Part shown: in pieces, positions 46,731-58,740 of the stretch
Numbering within the stretch: position 1 is the first letter of the stretch
How the letters are laid out: every line of letters begins with the position of its first letter
Assembly (NCBI GenBank): GCA_036365145.1
Contig: JAEOAD010001413.1
Coordinates: forward strand, 3,050,001 to 3,114,000
DNA: 64,000 bases
Origin: Orientallactaga sibirica
Lineage: Eukaryota > Chordata > Mammalia > Rodentia > Dipodidae
Reading direction: 5' to 3'
The notes under the pieces: generated by a model
The model's input: the letters and a program-made list of their open reading frames with translations, nothing else
What the model was told of the DNA's origin: nothing
Databases searched by the model: none
Program-made: the position numbers and the translations under genes

Positions 46731-47160
46731 TTTTTTAAATATTTTATTTATTTATTTGAGAGAGAGAGAGATACAGAAATAAGCAGGTAGAGAGAAAGAG
46801 AGAGAGAATGGGCACGCCAGGGCCTCCAGCAGCTGCAAACGAACTCCAGATGCATGTGCCCCCTTATGCATCTGGCTTATGTGGGTCCTGGAGAATGGAG
46901 CCTTGAACTGGGGTCCTTAGGCTTCACAGGCAAGCGTTTAACCGCTAAGTCATCTCTCCAGCCCCATTGAGTTCATTCTTATTGCTTCCCTTACAATTTT
47001 TTTTTGTCTTGTTTTGAGTGAGGGTTACAGTGTGTAACTCGGACTGGCCTGCAACTCTTTGTATAACCTCAAGGCTGACCTTGAACTTGAAATCCTCAGG
47101 CCTCTGTTTATGGAGTGCTGGGATTATATACAGGTGTGTGTCACCATGCCTGACACAGTT
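46731..47160. repeat. SINEs
   Basis: DIP-like - 46735-46965, with GAGTTCATTCTT duplicated on both sides; old B1 - 47005-47155. Confidence 0.85.
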
Positions 47161-47740
47161 ACTAAGATCTTGACAGGGCTCAATCTTGACAACTCCCAGA
47201 CAGGTTGATTTTCAAACCGTCCTTCCCCTCTTAGAAAAAAAGAGCAGTGTCGTTTAAGCTGACTTTAGTTAATTATGTGGAACTGGGGACCTGGTAGCAG
47301 CTTCCCTTCTGTTTCTGGCCCACTCCTGAGACCCTGATCCACGCGGGACAAACCTGCACTGATGTTTGTGAGATGAGGACAAGACAGGTACACAGGGAAC
47401 ACAGCTGGACCAGAGAGATGACAACACAGGCTCCCGGGAACACACGGAGGATGGATAGCTGTTGCATAGGGAATGCCTTTTGAACCACAGACTTTGGGAG
47501 ATGGAGTATGGCTTTGTCTGAACCCTCTAGAAGGCCCTGTATATATACAAGATTGGTGACGTTTTGGTGATAAAGCCTTGGGATCAAAGATAAGGTAGGT
47601 TTCTTAGGATTAGATATGAGGGCTCAAAATCAAGGCGCTCTCAGGAAAGAGCTCTCTGGAGAGTTCTGGAGACTTCATCTTAGTCCGGAGAGCCTCTGAG
47701 AGTATATCGGGTGTCTGGCACGAGTCTGGGATAGGGACGG
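47161..47740. other. Unique DNA with a TATA-like run
   Basis: No gene is recognised. TATATATA lies at about 47539-47548 in single-copy sequence. The minus-strand frame 47273-47587 has no known domain. Confidence 0.35.
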
Positions 47741-48114
47741 GGAAGAGGAGGGAGAGATGGAAATCAGAGAGACTTGGAGTGTCTCCCTCAATTGCTCTCC
47801 ACCTTACTGAGTCACGATCTCTCACTCAGACCCAAAGCTTGCCAGTTTGGCTAGTCTAGCTAGCCAGCTGGCCCTAGAGAGTCCCTGGTCTCTGCCTCCC
47901 AAGTACTGGGATTAAAGACACATGCCATGTTCACCCAGCATTTATGTGGGTGCCGGGATCTGAACTCTGGTCTTCATGCTTGTGCAGCACTTTATCCACT
48001 GAGCCATCTCTCTGGCCCCAAAGGTAGATTTGAAATTAAAAAAAATTTTTTGTTTTATTTTTATTTATTTGAGAGTGACAGACAGAGAAAGAGGGAGGGA
48101 GCAAGGGAGGGAGG

Positions 48115-48157
<43 letters not shown>

Positions 48158-50025
48158 GGTGCACCAGGGTCTCCAGCGAACTTCAGATACATGTGCCCCT
48201 TGTGCATCTGACTTGTGTTGGTACTGGGGAATCGAGCCTTGAACCAGGGTCCTTAAGCTTCACAAGCAAGTGCTTAACTAAGCCATCTCTCCAGCCCTAA
48301 AAAAGTTTTATTATTTATTTGTATTTATTTATGAGAGCGGGAGATAGAGGGAGAGAGAGAAGGGCAGATAGAGAAAATGAGTGTGCCAGGGCCTTTAGCC
48401 ACTGTGAATGACCTCCAGATGCATGCGCCACCTTGTGCATCTGGCTTATGTGGGTACTGGGGAATCGAACCTGGGTCCTTAGGCTTTGCAGGCAAGTGCC
48501 TTAACTGCTGAGCCATCTCTCCAGCCCCCAAAGGTAGATTTTATTTGTGCTATGCTGATGATCCTTTTCCTATTACATTTGTAATAGGCTTATGCACTTA
48601 AAAACCCATTTATTCTCATTCTTGATGGGTCCAAGGGAGGAATATATCCAATTTTACGTCTTTCATTATAAGACAAACTTGGTATCTTTCCAGATATTGG
48701 AAAATATAAAATTTTTTCACTGATTATATATATATATATATATTTGAGAGAGAGTGAGAGAAAGTCAGAAGGGGGGGAGAAAAATGGGTGCATCAGGGCC
48801 TTCAGCTTCTGCAAATGAACTCTAGACCCATATGCCACCTTATGCATGGGAATTGAACCTAAGTCCTTAGGCTTCATAGGCAAGCACCTTAACCACTAAG
48901 CCACCTCTCCAGCCCTGGAAAATATAAACTTTTAAACCATGTTTTATTTATTTATTTATTTAAAAGAGAGAGAGAAAGAGAAAGAGAGATTGGGTTCACC
49001 AGAGCCTCTAGCTGCTGCAAACGAACTCCAGACACATGTACCACCTTGTGCATCTGGTTTTATGTGGGGTCTGGGAAATCAAACCTGAGTCTTTGGGCTT
49101 TGCAGGCAAGCACCTTAACTGCTAGGCTATCTCTCTGGCCCTGCATCATGTTTTTGTGGTGCTGGAATTGAACTCAGGGCCTCACACATGAGCACTCTGT
49201 CACTGAGTTGCATTCTCAACCTTTTTTTTTTTTTTTTTTTGATTGCATGTGAGGTGTCCTGTGTGTGTGTGACGTATGCACATACACGTGTCCTTTTCAG
49301 AGCTCCGTGTGTTTGCCTGCAGCAGGGCACGCTAACCTGCGGTGGCCAGAGTGGAATGTTGGGTGTTCACTCCACCACTCTTCTGCCTGTTCTTATTTGA
49401 GCCAGAATCTCATACTTGTCCCTGAGCTGGCTGTATATATATTTTTTTTCATAAGCTCTGGTGATTCTCAGGTCTCTGTTCCCCTGCAGGATTGAAATTA
49501 CAGACACACGTGGCCATACCCAGTTGTGTACGTGGGTCCTGGTATTAAACGCAAATGGTCTCTCAGGACACCTCTCATGCTTGCATAGGATATGCTCTTA
49601 ATTGTCGAGCCACATCTCCAGGCTAGCCTTTTTTAAAATTTATTTTTATTTTTATTTATTTATTTATTAGAGACAGAGGGACAGAGAGAGAGAGAGAAAG
49701 AGTGAGAATGGGCGCACCAGGGTCTCCAGCCACTGCAAACGAACTCCAGACGCATGCGCCACCATGTGCATCTGGCTTATATGGGACCTGGAGAATTGAA
49801 CCAGGGTCCTTAGGTTTCACAGGCAAACGCCTTAACTGCTAAGCCATGTCTCCAGCCCCCCCCTTTTTTTTTTTGTGTGTGTGTTTTGAGGTAGGATCTT
49901 GCTCTAGCCCAGGCTGACCTGGAATTCACTCTGTAGTCTCAGGGTGGCCTTGAACTCATGGCGATCCTCCTACCTCTGCCTCCTGAGTGCTGGGTTTTAA
50001 GTCTTGCCATAAGATAGTGAGTCCT

Positions 50026-50060
<35 letters not shown>

Positions 50061-50191
50061 GGTTTTTGCAAAACAGGGTCTTACTCTGGTCCAGGCTGAC
50101 CTGGGATTAACTAAGGTCTCAAATTCAACTCTCAGCAATCCTCCAAACCTCTGCCTCCCGAGTGCTGGGATTAAAGGCGTGAGCCACCACA

Positions 50192-50224
<33 letters not shown>

Positions 50225-51003
50225 CAACTTTATTGATTTATTTGAGAGAGAGTGAGAGAGAGAAAGAGAGAGAGAGAATGGTCACTCCAGGGCCTCCAGC
50301 CACTGCAAACAAACTCCAGATGCGTGCACGCCACCTTGTGCAGCTGGCTTACATGGGTTCTGGGGTGTGGAACCTGGGTCCTTAGGTTTTGCATGCCAGT
50401 GCCTTAACTGCTAAGCCATTTCTCCAGCCTGCCTTTTTTTCTTTTTTTGGTTTTCGAGGTAGGGTCTCACTCTGATCCAGGCTAACCTGGAATTAACTAT
50501 GTAGTCTCAGGGTGGCCTCGAACTCTCGGCAATCCTCCTACCTCTGCCTCCCCAGTGCTGGGATTAAAAGTGTGCACCACCACACCCAGCTCTGCCTTTT
50601 TTCTTTTCTTTTCTTTTCTTTTCTTTTCTTTTCTTTTCTTTTCTTTTTCTCTTTTTTTTTTCCTTTTCTTTTCCTTTTCCTCAGTTCCTTTCTTTTTCCT
50701 TTCCTTTCCTTTCCTTTCTTTTCTTTTCTTTTCTTTTCTTTTCTTTTCTTTTCTTTTCTTTTCTTTCTTTTTTTTGGTTTTGCTAGGTAGGGTTTCAATC
50801 TGATCCAGGCTGACCTGGAATTAACTATGTAGTCTCAGGGTGGCCTCAAACTCTCGGCGATCCTCCTACCTCTGCCTTTTTTTCTTTTTGAGATAGTCTT
50901 AGTTCGTAGCACAGGCTTGCCTTGAACTCATGATGTAGCCCAAGATGTCCTCAAGCTCACGATCCTCTTACCTGTCTCCTCAGTTCTAAGATTACAGTTG
51001 TGT
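47741..51003. repeat. SINE cluster with CTTTT microsatellites
   Basis: Old B4-like - 47780-48018; DIP-like - 48045-48298, - 48300-48525, - 48725-48916, - 48945-49142; old B4-like - 49150-49625; DIP-like - 49640-49857; B1 - 49875-49995 and - 50030-50190; DIP-like - 50215-50430; B1 - 50450-50590; (CTTTT)n 50596-50646 and 50695-50772; B1 - 50775-50876; old B1-like 50880-51000. Confidence 0.82.
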
Positions 51004-51008
51004 CCTTC

Positions 51009-53025
51009 TGTAGCAGACAGCTTTAGGTTCGCTGAGATGAACTTCCAGACCAGGCACAGTTATGGAGGAAGGGATATTATTTATTGAAGCTTACAGATCC
51101 ATGGGAAGTTCCATAATGGCAAGAGAAGCGGCCTGCTCTCCACAGGGCCAAGCAGAGAGAGCAAAGCCAACCAGCCACCACAGCACACAGAGCAAAAACT
51201 ACAGCCAAAAGGTCACACAGCACACTTCAGGAACTCCTGCTAGGCACATTTGCATATCTTTATAATGGAATCTCAAACCACACCATTAACACCTTAAGAC
51301 CGGCCCCCAGTGACATTGCCTCTAGCAAGGTGATTGCAGATGCAAACTATAAACTAATAAAACACTAAATATATTGGGAGACATATATTCAAACTACCAC
51401 ATTCCGCCCCTGGCCCCCAATATATTTAGCTCCTGGCCCCCAATAGATTTATAACTACCACACATTGTAAATTGTACTCAGTCCAGTTTTAAAGGTTTTC
51501 ACAGTCTTGATCAACTTAAGATAGTGAGTCCTGTAAAATCAAACAAGTTAAATACTTTCAGCATGTAAAGGCACACAGTAAAACATTTTTTAACTGGTAT
51601 AAGGCATAGCAAGGAGAAACTAAAACAATGCAAATTCAACCACCATCAACAGTCATCAAACTTTTGCAGTTCAAGTTCAATATAACCAGAGACTAACAGT
51701 CTCTACGTTTTTTATTTCCGCCCCTCCAGCTGGGCAGAGTCTCCAGGGAAAACTTTTATAACATGCCAACACTGTACTCCATGGTAGCCTTTTGCACAGT
51801 CCTGGTATATCCAAAACATCTTCAGGTCTCCATGTAAACCACAGTCCATCTTCCAAAAGGCTCTTCCAGCCTATTCCTGAGGGTCTTCATGCCTGTCTCA
51901 TGCCGCATCTCAGCAGCGGCTCTTGGAACCGTGTGCAACTCATGACCATTTTATGTATTTTTTATATTTCCAAAACTAATACCAGGTGTGCAGGACACAG
52001 CCATATTCTCAATCCAGGGACAAAATAAACCATAGCCTTGAAAAGCAGGTTCCCTCTCCAGTCAGCTCTTTCCAAGAATTTGCATTTTTAACAGTCTTTC
52101 CTCAGGCATCCTCTCCATTGTTTTAATGTAAATCAAGTCAGGCCACCTTCCTTCCACCTTTCTTAAGATTGCTAATGCGTTGACAATAGCAGCTCCAGTA
52201 ACCTAAAACCGGTCTCAGTGCCTCTGCTTTTACCTTGTTTGAGGTTTTTCAACTTAAAATCTTAAAATCTCAGTCCGATATCTTTAGCCAAGCACATTAG
52301 TCCATTACAAATTTAACTTTGATCAAACACTCTGGGCCTGGATAGCGGAACGTAGCCATCCCTTATGCCAGTAACCCAGTTCCAACAAAGTCCTCTGCCG
52401 TCTTTCCTTCCCCTTAGAAAGCTCATAAGCCAAGCCTCGAAGTTTAGTACTATCTGTACTTAGCATTCTAAAACTCTCATCAGAATAGTCCATAAAACTT
52501 GGCTTACCACTCCAGAAGGCATCTTCAGTTGCAAGCACCAAGTCCATGCCCATTCCTCCAAAACAAAGGTTCCAAAAGACGAATATACACACGGTCAGGT
52601 TCATCTCACCCCACTTCTGGTACCACTTTACTGTAGCAGACAGCTTCAGGTTCGCTGAGATGAACTTCCAGACCAGGCACAGTTATGGAGGAAGGGATAT
52701 TATTTATTGAAGCTTACAGATCCAGGGGAAGTTCCATAATGGCAAGAGAAGCGGCCTGCTCTCCACAGGGCCAAGCAGAGAGAGCAAAGCCAACCAGCCA
52801 CCACAGCACACAGAGCAAAAACTACAGCCAAAAGGTCACACAACACACTTCAGGAACTCCTGCTAGGCACATTTGCATATCTTTATAATGGAATCTCAAA
52901 CCCACACCATTAACACCTTAAGACCGGCCCCCAGTGACATTGCCTCTAGCAAGGTGATTACAGATGCAAACTATAAACTAATAAAACACTAAATATATTG
53001 GGAGACATATATTCAAACTACCACA
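51009..53025 (-). mobile_element. Second complete non-autonomous MaLR-type provirus
   Basis: LTRs at 51009-51401 and 52632-53025 (393 and 394 bp) differ by about four substitutions and one indel. The target duplication CCTTC is at 51004-51008 and 53026-53030. Read on the minus strand, the LTR has AATAAA near its end. The primer-binding-site candidate TGGTACCAGAAGTGGGGT is at 52625-52608, and the purine tract GGGGGCCAGGGGCGGAA abuts the other LTR (about 51418-51402). The interior (1.23 kb) lacks gag/pol/env. It holds one 93-codon frame (52604-52323) of unknown meaning. Confidence 0.93.
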
Positions 53026-53030
53026 CCTTC

Positions 53031-53480
53031 CATGCCTGAACCTTTTCTTTCTTTCTTTTTTTGAGGTAGGGTCTCACTCTAGCTCAGGCTGACCTGGAAC
53101 TCACTATGTAATCTCAGGGTAGCCTCAAACTCATGGTGATTCTCCTACCTCTCCCTCCCAAGGGCTGGGATTAAAGGCGTGTGCTGCCACACCTGGCTCC
53201 ATGTCTAGTTTTTAATTAATTAATTAATTTTTGGAGAAAGACACAGAGAGAGAGACAGAGAGAGAGAGGGAGAGGCAGAGAGAGAGAATGGACACTCCAG
53301 CACCCTCTCAGCTGCTGTGAACGAACTCCAGATGCGTGCGCCCCCTTGTGGGCAAGTGCGGCATTGCACCCTTGCATCACTTTGCATCTGGCTAACTGTG
53401 GGACCTGGAGATTGGAACCGGCGTTCTTAGGCTTAGAGGGCAGGCGCCTTAACCGATAAACCATCTCTCCAGTTCTCCAT
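53031..53480. repeat. SINEs upstream of GJC3
   Basis: B1 - 53055-53195; DIP-like long variant - 53218-53478. Unique sequence 53480-53880 leads to the GJC3 acceptor. Confidence 0.85.
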
Positions 53481-53883
53481 GTCTCATTTTGAAAGATTGT
53501 GGGATTCTGACTTAAAACCTCTTTCTTAGGTTGGAGATGTGAACCTTTTGCTCTAACATGGTCCTTCCTACGATTGCCATCTAGGAATTGCGTTTAATGC
53601 GTGATGCTCTTCATTGGGCCTGTGGTATTCTGTTTGGACTTCAAGCCTCCAAAACTGTGAGCTAAACACACCTTTTATCTTTATAAATATAACAGCCTCA
53701 GCTATTGCACGACAGGTATTCAAAGCCAACTCACACACTATTGGATCAACCAGACCTTTGGCAGGGACTCAGAGGACTTGCTGTACAGATCCTCGGATTA
53801 GCAGTGACACGGAGTCCTCTCTCGAGGACCGTGAACTCCCCGCCCCCATCTGAACTGATAGTTGTTCTCTGCTCCACCACAGG

Positions 53884-54670
53884 ATGTGCGGCAGGTTCCT
53901 GAGGCAGCTGCTGGCCGAGGAGAGCCGGCATTCCACCCCAGTGGGGCGCCTCCTGCTTCCCGTGCTTTTGGGATTTCGCATCCTGCTGCTGGCTTCCAGC
54001 GGGCCTGGCATTTTTGGTGATGACCAGAGTGAATTCGTGTGTCAGACCCAGCAGACGGGGTGCAAAGCTGCTTGTTACGATGCCTTCCACCCCCTCTCTC
54101 CACTGCGCTTCTGGGCCTTCCATGTCATCCTGGTGGCTGTACCCAGTGCTATTCATCTTGGTTTCATCCTGTATCATGTGATGGGGTCCTGGGAAGAATC
54201 AGGACAGATGAAGGAGCAAGAGACCGTGATCCCCAGAGGGGACAGCGGCAGCCTGAGGGATGCCTCAGGGTCCAGAAGCCTCAAGCTGCTCTGGGCTTAT
54301 GTGGCACAGCTCGGGGCTCGACTGGTCCTTGAAGGAGCATCCCTGGGGGCGCATTACCATCTGTACGGGTTCAAGATGCCTGGTTCCATCGCATGTCGAC
54401 GAGAGCCTTGCCTTGGGAGCATAATCTGCAATCTGTCCCGCCCTTCTGAAAAGACCATCTTCCTAAAGGCCATGTTTGGGGTCAGTGGGGTCTGTCTCTT
54501 GTTTACGTTTTTGGAGCTTGTGCTTTTGGGTGTAGGGAAATGCTGGAGGACCCATAAGCACAAATGTTCCTTTGCTAAATACTTCTCAACGTCAAAGCGT
54601 ACCATAAGACGCAAGGACCAAACTGGTAACTTGCCAGTGGTGGAAACCAAAGAGCAATGCAGAGAAGCAG
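53884..54670 (+). CDS. GJC3: Gap junction gamma-3 (connexin 29/30.2 type), main coding exon
   Basis: The frame begins [14 protein letters not shown], the conserved connexin N terminus. Four membrane segments lie at about 22-40, 76-98, 136-156 and 195-218. Extracellular loop 1 has C53-x6-C60-x3-C64 and loop 2 has C171-x4-C176-x5-C182, the canonical connexin cysteines. The C-terminal part PVVETKEQ matches the mammalian GJC3 tail. A donor (CAG|GTGAGG) follows base 54670, after 262 codons plus one base. Unspliced, the frame would run to a stop at 54763-54765 (293 aa). An acceptor-like CACCACAG ends at 53882, just before the ATG, implying a non-coding 5' exon. Family role: hemichannel/gap-junction subunit in myelinating glia and cochlea. 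Confidence 0.95.
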
Positions 54671-54765
54671 GTGAGGACTCTAGTGACCATCTCTTCCTAC
54701 TCATGGTGACTCTGCTGATGAGCCCTGCCCGGGGTCGGCCCCTCATCTACATGTTAGGACATTGA

Positions 54766-55510
54766 TCGTTAGGCTGGGGAGATGGCTCAATGATTAATAT
54801 GCTTCCTATGCAAGCCTAAGGACCCGAGTTTGGAATTTTCAGCACCCATGTAAAATGATGGGACTGCAACTTCAGATCTGGGGATTCAGAGATAATCCCT
54901 GGTACTTGCAGACTAAGCAATGGGCTCTGGGTTTAGTGAGAAACCCCCTTCTCCAAATGTAAGGTAGGGAATGACTAAGGAAGACACCCAACATCACCCT
55001 CTGGCCTCCACATGCACATATGCACCTGTGCACACACCCATGCCTACATACACATGCACACACTATACTTATGTACATACACACACACAAGAAAGTAGAT
55101 AACCAGTTTTCAGGCAGATTTTTTTTTTTTTGAGGTAGGGTCTCACTCTAGCTCAGGTGGACCTGGAATTCACTATGTAGTCTCAGGGTGGCCTCGAACT
55201 CATGGCAATCCTCCTACCTCTGCCTCCCAAGTGCTGGGATTAAAGGCATGCACCACCACACCCAGCCCAGATGTTTTTTGTTTTTTGAGAGATAGATAGA
55301 TAGATAGCTAGAGAGAGAGAGAATGGGCGTGCCAGCAGCCTCTCAGCTGCTGTGAACAAACTCCAGACGTGTGCGCCCCCTTGTGGGCAAGTGCGGAATT
55401 GCAGCCTCGTGTCACTTGTGTCTGGCAAAATGTGGGACCTGGAGAACGAACGGGTGTTCTTAGGCTTTGCAGGCATGCACCTTAGCCACTAAACCATCTC
55501 TCCAGCCCCA
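54766..55510. repeat. SINEs in the GJC3 intron
   Basis: Old B4-like + 54771-55095 ending in CA-rich sequence; B1 - 55120-55265; DIP-like long variant - 55280-55510, with CAGGCAGAT on both outer sides. Confidence 0.8.
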
Positions 55511-55651
55511 GGCAGATGTGATTTGGTCACTGTCCCTATCCATCTCCTAGCACCCTCCCCTATCAACTGGACTGTTCCTTTCAGTGGACCATGATAACCA
55601 TGCTGTTTTATTGCACTGACGATCCTTCCACTTTCTTCTCTCCCCACTCAG

Positions 55652-55674
55652 TAAAGCCCTCTGCTTCTGCTTGA
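55652..55674 (+). CDS. GJC3: Candidate GJC3 terminal coding exon
   Basis: A pyrimidine-rich acceptor (CTTCTCTCCCCACTCAG, ending 55651) opens in the right phase. Joined to the main exon, it adds seven residues (VKPSASA) and then TGA at 55672-55674. A canonical AATAAA lies at 55972-55977, giving a sensible last exon of about 340 bases. Human GJC3 also has a short second coding exon; the tail here is shorter and not clearly homologous. This rests on splice logic only. Confidence 0.45.
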
Positions 55675-55971
55675 TCTCTAGATCTCTAATTTGCAGAGTT
55701 ATAAAGTCACTTGGCCTGCCTGGGGAAAGTCCTGTGATCGGATCTTCTTCAAACCATCCGGTGAGTGGGGATTCATGTCCATGACAAACCTGAGGCCATT
55801 GAATGATGTCTACGGGCCACGGTGGACCATGCTTTCAAAAGCATCACCTTGAAGAATTCCTGATGGTGTCTTCCTATGAGAACGAGTGACGTCAACATTG
55901 TCTGCTTCAGGGACGGTTTGAGAAGCGGCGGGCAGAAGCCTCCCTTGCTGTGCCTTTCCACTGCCAAGCTC

Positions 55972-55977
55972 AATAAA
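55972..55977 (+). terminator. Candidate polyadenylation signal of GJC3
   Basis: AATAAA lies in unique sequence about 300 bases after the candidate last-exon stop and 1.3 kb after the main exon. It is followed by T/G-rich sequence within about 20-30 bases. Confidence 0.45.
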
Positions 55978-56099
55978 TACTGACAACGACTCCCTGTGTT
56001 TCTGTTGCTGAAGACAGCACTCTTTCCTTTTCTTACTCTACATAATCTTTTCTGTTTCATATTTGTTGCTCCCCTAACTTCAAAGTCCTATAAATCAGT

Positions 56100-56886
56100 G
56101 AATTCCACCCAACCCTGCAGCATATGTCTTAGCTAAAAACTTTGTCATTTGGTCCCCTCAGGCCTCATGCTTGCACACGAAGCACACTTGACTACGGAAC
56201 CATGTCTCTATCCCTAACGTGTCCCATCTGTTCTACTATGGTATCACAAAACCCCTCCCCACATGACCCCTTCCTAGCTTCCTGGCCTCTACAGACACGC
56301 ATTCCAACTTATACACATGAACCTACAGATTTGAAGCTTCTGTAGCCAAAAGTGAGAGTAGCATTAATATTTGAGTGTGAACATTAAGAGAAGTGCTTAC
56401 TGGACAGTTTGGTGAGCATACTATATACATTTAGCCAGACAGATGTTACACCCCTAGGGCTCATGACTACCCCATCGAAGGTTTTCAGAGGATGTATTCC
56501 CTCCCATGGAGTGGGCCTCCAGTCCAATTAGAGAGTGGTTGGTTTCCCCATAACAGACATGCCACCATTGCACCCATTGGCTCCTTTGGCCTGGCTGGCC
56601 AAATTTAAGGCTTGCAGTGTCCACTGTTAAATATATGCACTGGTGATTTTTCTCTCTCCCATTGATCTGCATGCAGCATAGGTTTTTCCAGCTTTCTGTC
56701 AGCTGGTCTACATGGAGGAGGTTTTCAGCTCAGCTCCAGCAGGATTTCTCAGTGACCTTGTAGCCCAAGTATGCGGAGTCTTCAGCAATAGGGTCTTACC
56801 ATCTATTCCTGGTGGGAAACCAAGAGCCTCAGCAATGGCCTATAATTTTTTCCAAATATTTAAAAAATTAATTAATTAATTTGCAA

Positions 56887-56937
<51 letters not shown>

Positions 56938-57230
56938 GTGTGCCAGGACCTGTAGCCACTGCAAATGACCTTCAGATGCATGCGCCCTCTTGTGCATCTG
57001 GCTTACTTGGGTACTGGGGAATTGAGCCTGAGTCCTTCGGCTTTGCAGGCAAGCACCTTAACTGCTAAGCCATCTTTCCAGCCTGCCTGTAATGTTCTGG
57101 AAGCAGCAGGGACATTCCTGGCCAACAACTCACTGGAAAGTATCCCATGTCTGACACTGAAAATTTTCTAGTAACAATCTATGGCTTGTGAGTGTTCCAG
57201 TGTCCAGAAAAGTAGGTTTCCATATGACTT
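56100..57230 (-). mobile_element. L1 3' region, minus strand, with inserted SINE
   Basis: Matches the complement of 14370-14870 closely (CTGCATGCAGCATAG, GGGGTAGTCATGAGCC as complement). A DIP-like SINE (-) with a long (GA)n tail occupies about 56850-57085. Confidence 0.75.
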
Positions 57231-57279
57231 AAATAATATTTATTAAAGAGTGGGAAACATAGAAACTTATCCTTTTAAT

Positions 57280-58740
57280 TTTTTTTTTTTTTTTTTTTGA
57301 GAGCGAGAGAGTGCAAGAGAGAGAGAGAAAGAAAGAAAGAGAGAGAATGGGTGTGCCAAGACCTTCCACCTGCTGCTCACAAACTCCAGATGTGTGCTCC
57401 CCCTTAAGATGCATGTGTGACATTGCGAGCTTGTGTCACTGTGCATCTGGCTATGTAAGACCTGGAGATTTGAACATGAATTCTTAGACTTCTCAAGCAA
57501 GTGCCTTAACTGTTAAGCCATCTCTCCAGCCTGAATCTTGTCTTTAAAAACGTTATTACTCTGTAACTCCTGACTATGTACACTTTATTAGAAGACAAAT
57601 GTGGGACTGGAGAGATTGCATAGTGGTTAAGGCTCATGACTGAGAAGCCTAAGGACCAAGGTTCGATTCTCCAGGTCCCATGTAAGCCAGATGCACATGG
57701 TTTCACATGCATCTGGAATTTGTTTAGAGTGGCTAGAGGTCCTGGTGTACCCATTCTCTCTCTCTCCCCCACTTTCTGTCTTTAATAAATAAATAAAAGA
57801 CAAGTGTTAGGGCTGGAGAGATGGCTCAGTGGATGAAACACTCTGCTCAAGCTGGAATATAAGTTCAGATCTTCAGACTCCACATAGATAGCAGCTGGAG
57901 AACTGCTTAGACAGACGACTGGCAAGCTCCAGGATGTGTAAGAGACTCCACTGTAAGGCACACGTGGGGGCATGATGGAAGGAGACACCTAATGTTCTTC
58001 TCCAGCTGCCACAGGTAAGTGCCCAGGGCACCACAGGTAAACACACAGTCCTACATCAAGCATGTACACATGTGCATACACGCCACACTGCATCACACCC
58101 ACACACCAATACCACACATACTACGTGTTTTTTCACACTTATAAGCCCAGCACTCATGATATGAGGTAGGAGGATCACCATGAGTCTGAGGTCATCTGGA
58201 CTGTAGAGTGTGTTGCAGGTCAGGCTGGGATAGAATGAAGCCTTGCCTCAGAAAGCCTTTTAAGTTGGAGCTGGGTAGTTGGCTTAGCGTGTAAAGTGCT
58301 TGCCATAAAACTCTGAGTACTGGGCTGGAGAGATGGCTTGGAGGTTAAGGCGCTTGCCTGTGAAACCTAAGGACCCATGTTCAACTCTCCAGATCCCACG
58401 TAAGCCAGATGCACAAAGGTCAAGGTCACACATGCCCACTAGGTGGCGCAAGCATGGCTGAGGCTCCTGTGTGCCAATTCTCTCTCTGTCTCTAAAAACA
58501 CAAAATGAATAAAATAAAACTCTAGACACCATAAAATTCAGAAGCTATAGAAGGTTTCTGTAATCTCATTGCATCTGGAAGAGAGGCAGAGATAGGAGAA
58601 TTTCCCCCAAACTTGCAAGATCTGCCTTAAAATTAGGTGGAAGGCAAGGACCAAACCAAAATTTGTCCTCTGACCTGCACGCGTGCATGCGTGCGTGCGC
58701 GCGCACACACACACACACACACATACAAATAAATAAAAAT
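57280..58740. repeat. SINE cluster
   Basis: DIP-like long variant - 57285-57530; DIP-like + 57605-57795; B4-like + 57811-58110 with CA-rich end; old B1 + 58130-58262; DIP-like variant (CCCACTAGGTGGCGCAAG) + 58322-58520; old SINE remains to a CG/CA tract at 58678-58722. Confidence 0.8.

Noticed and set aside
50512..50803. Ser/Phe/Leu-rich frames that look like membrane proteins
   Set aside because: They arise from CTTTT repeats and poly(T) of SINE tails.
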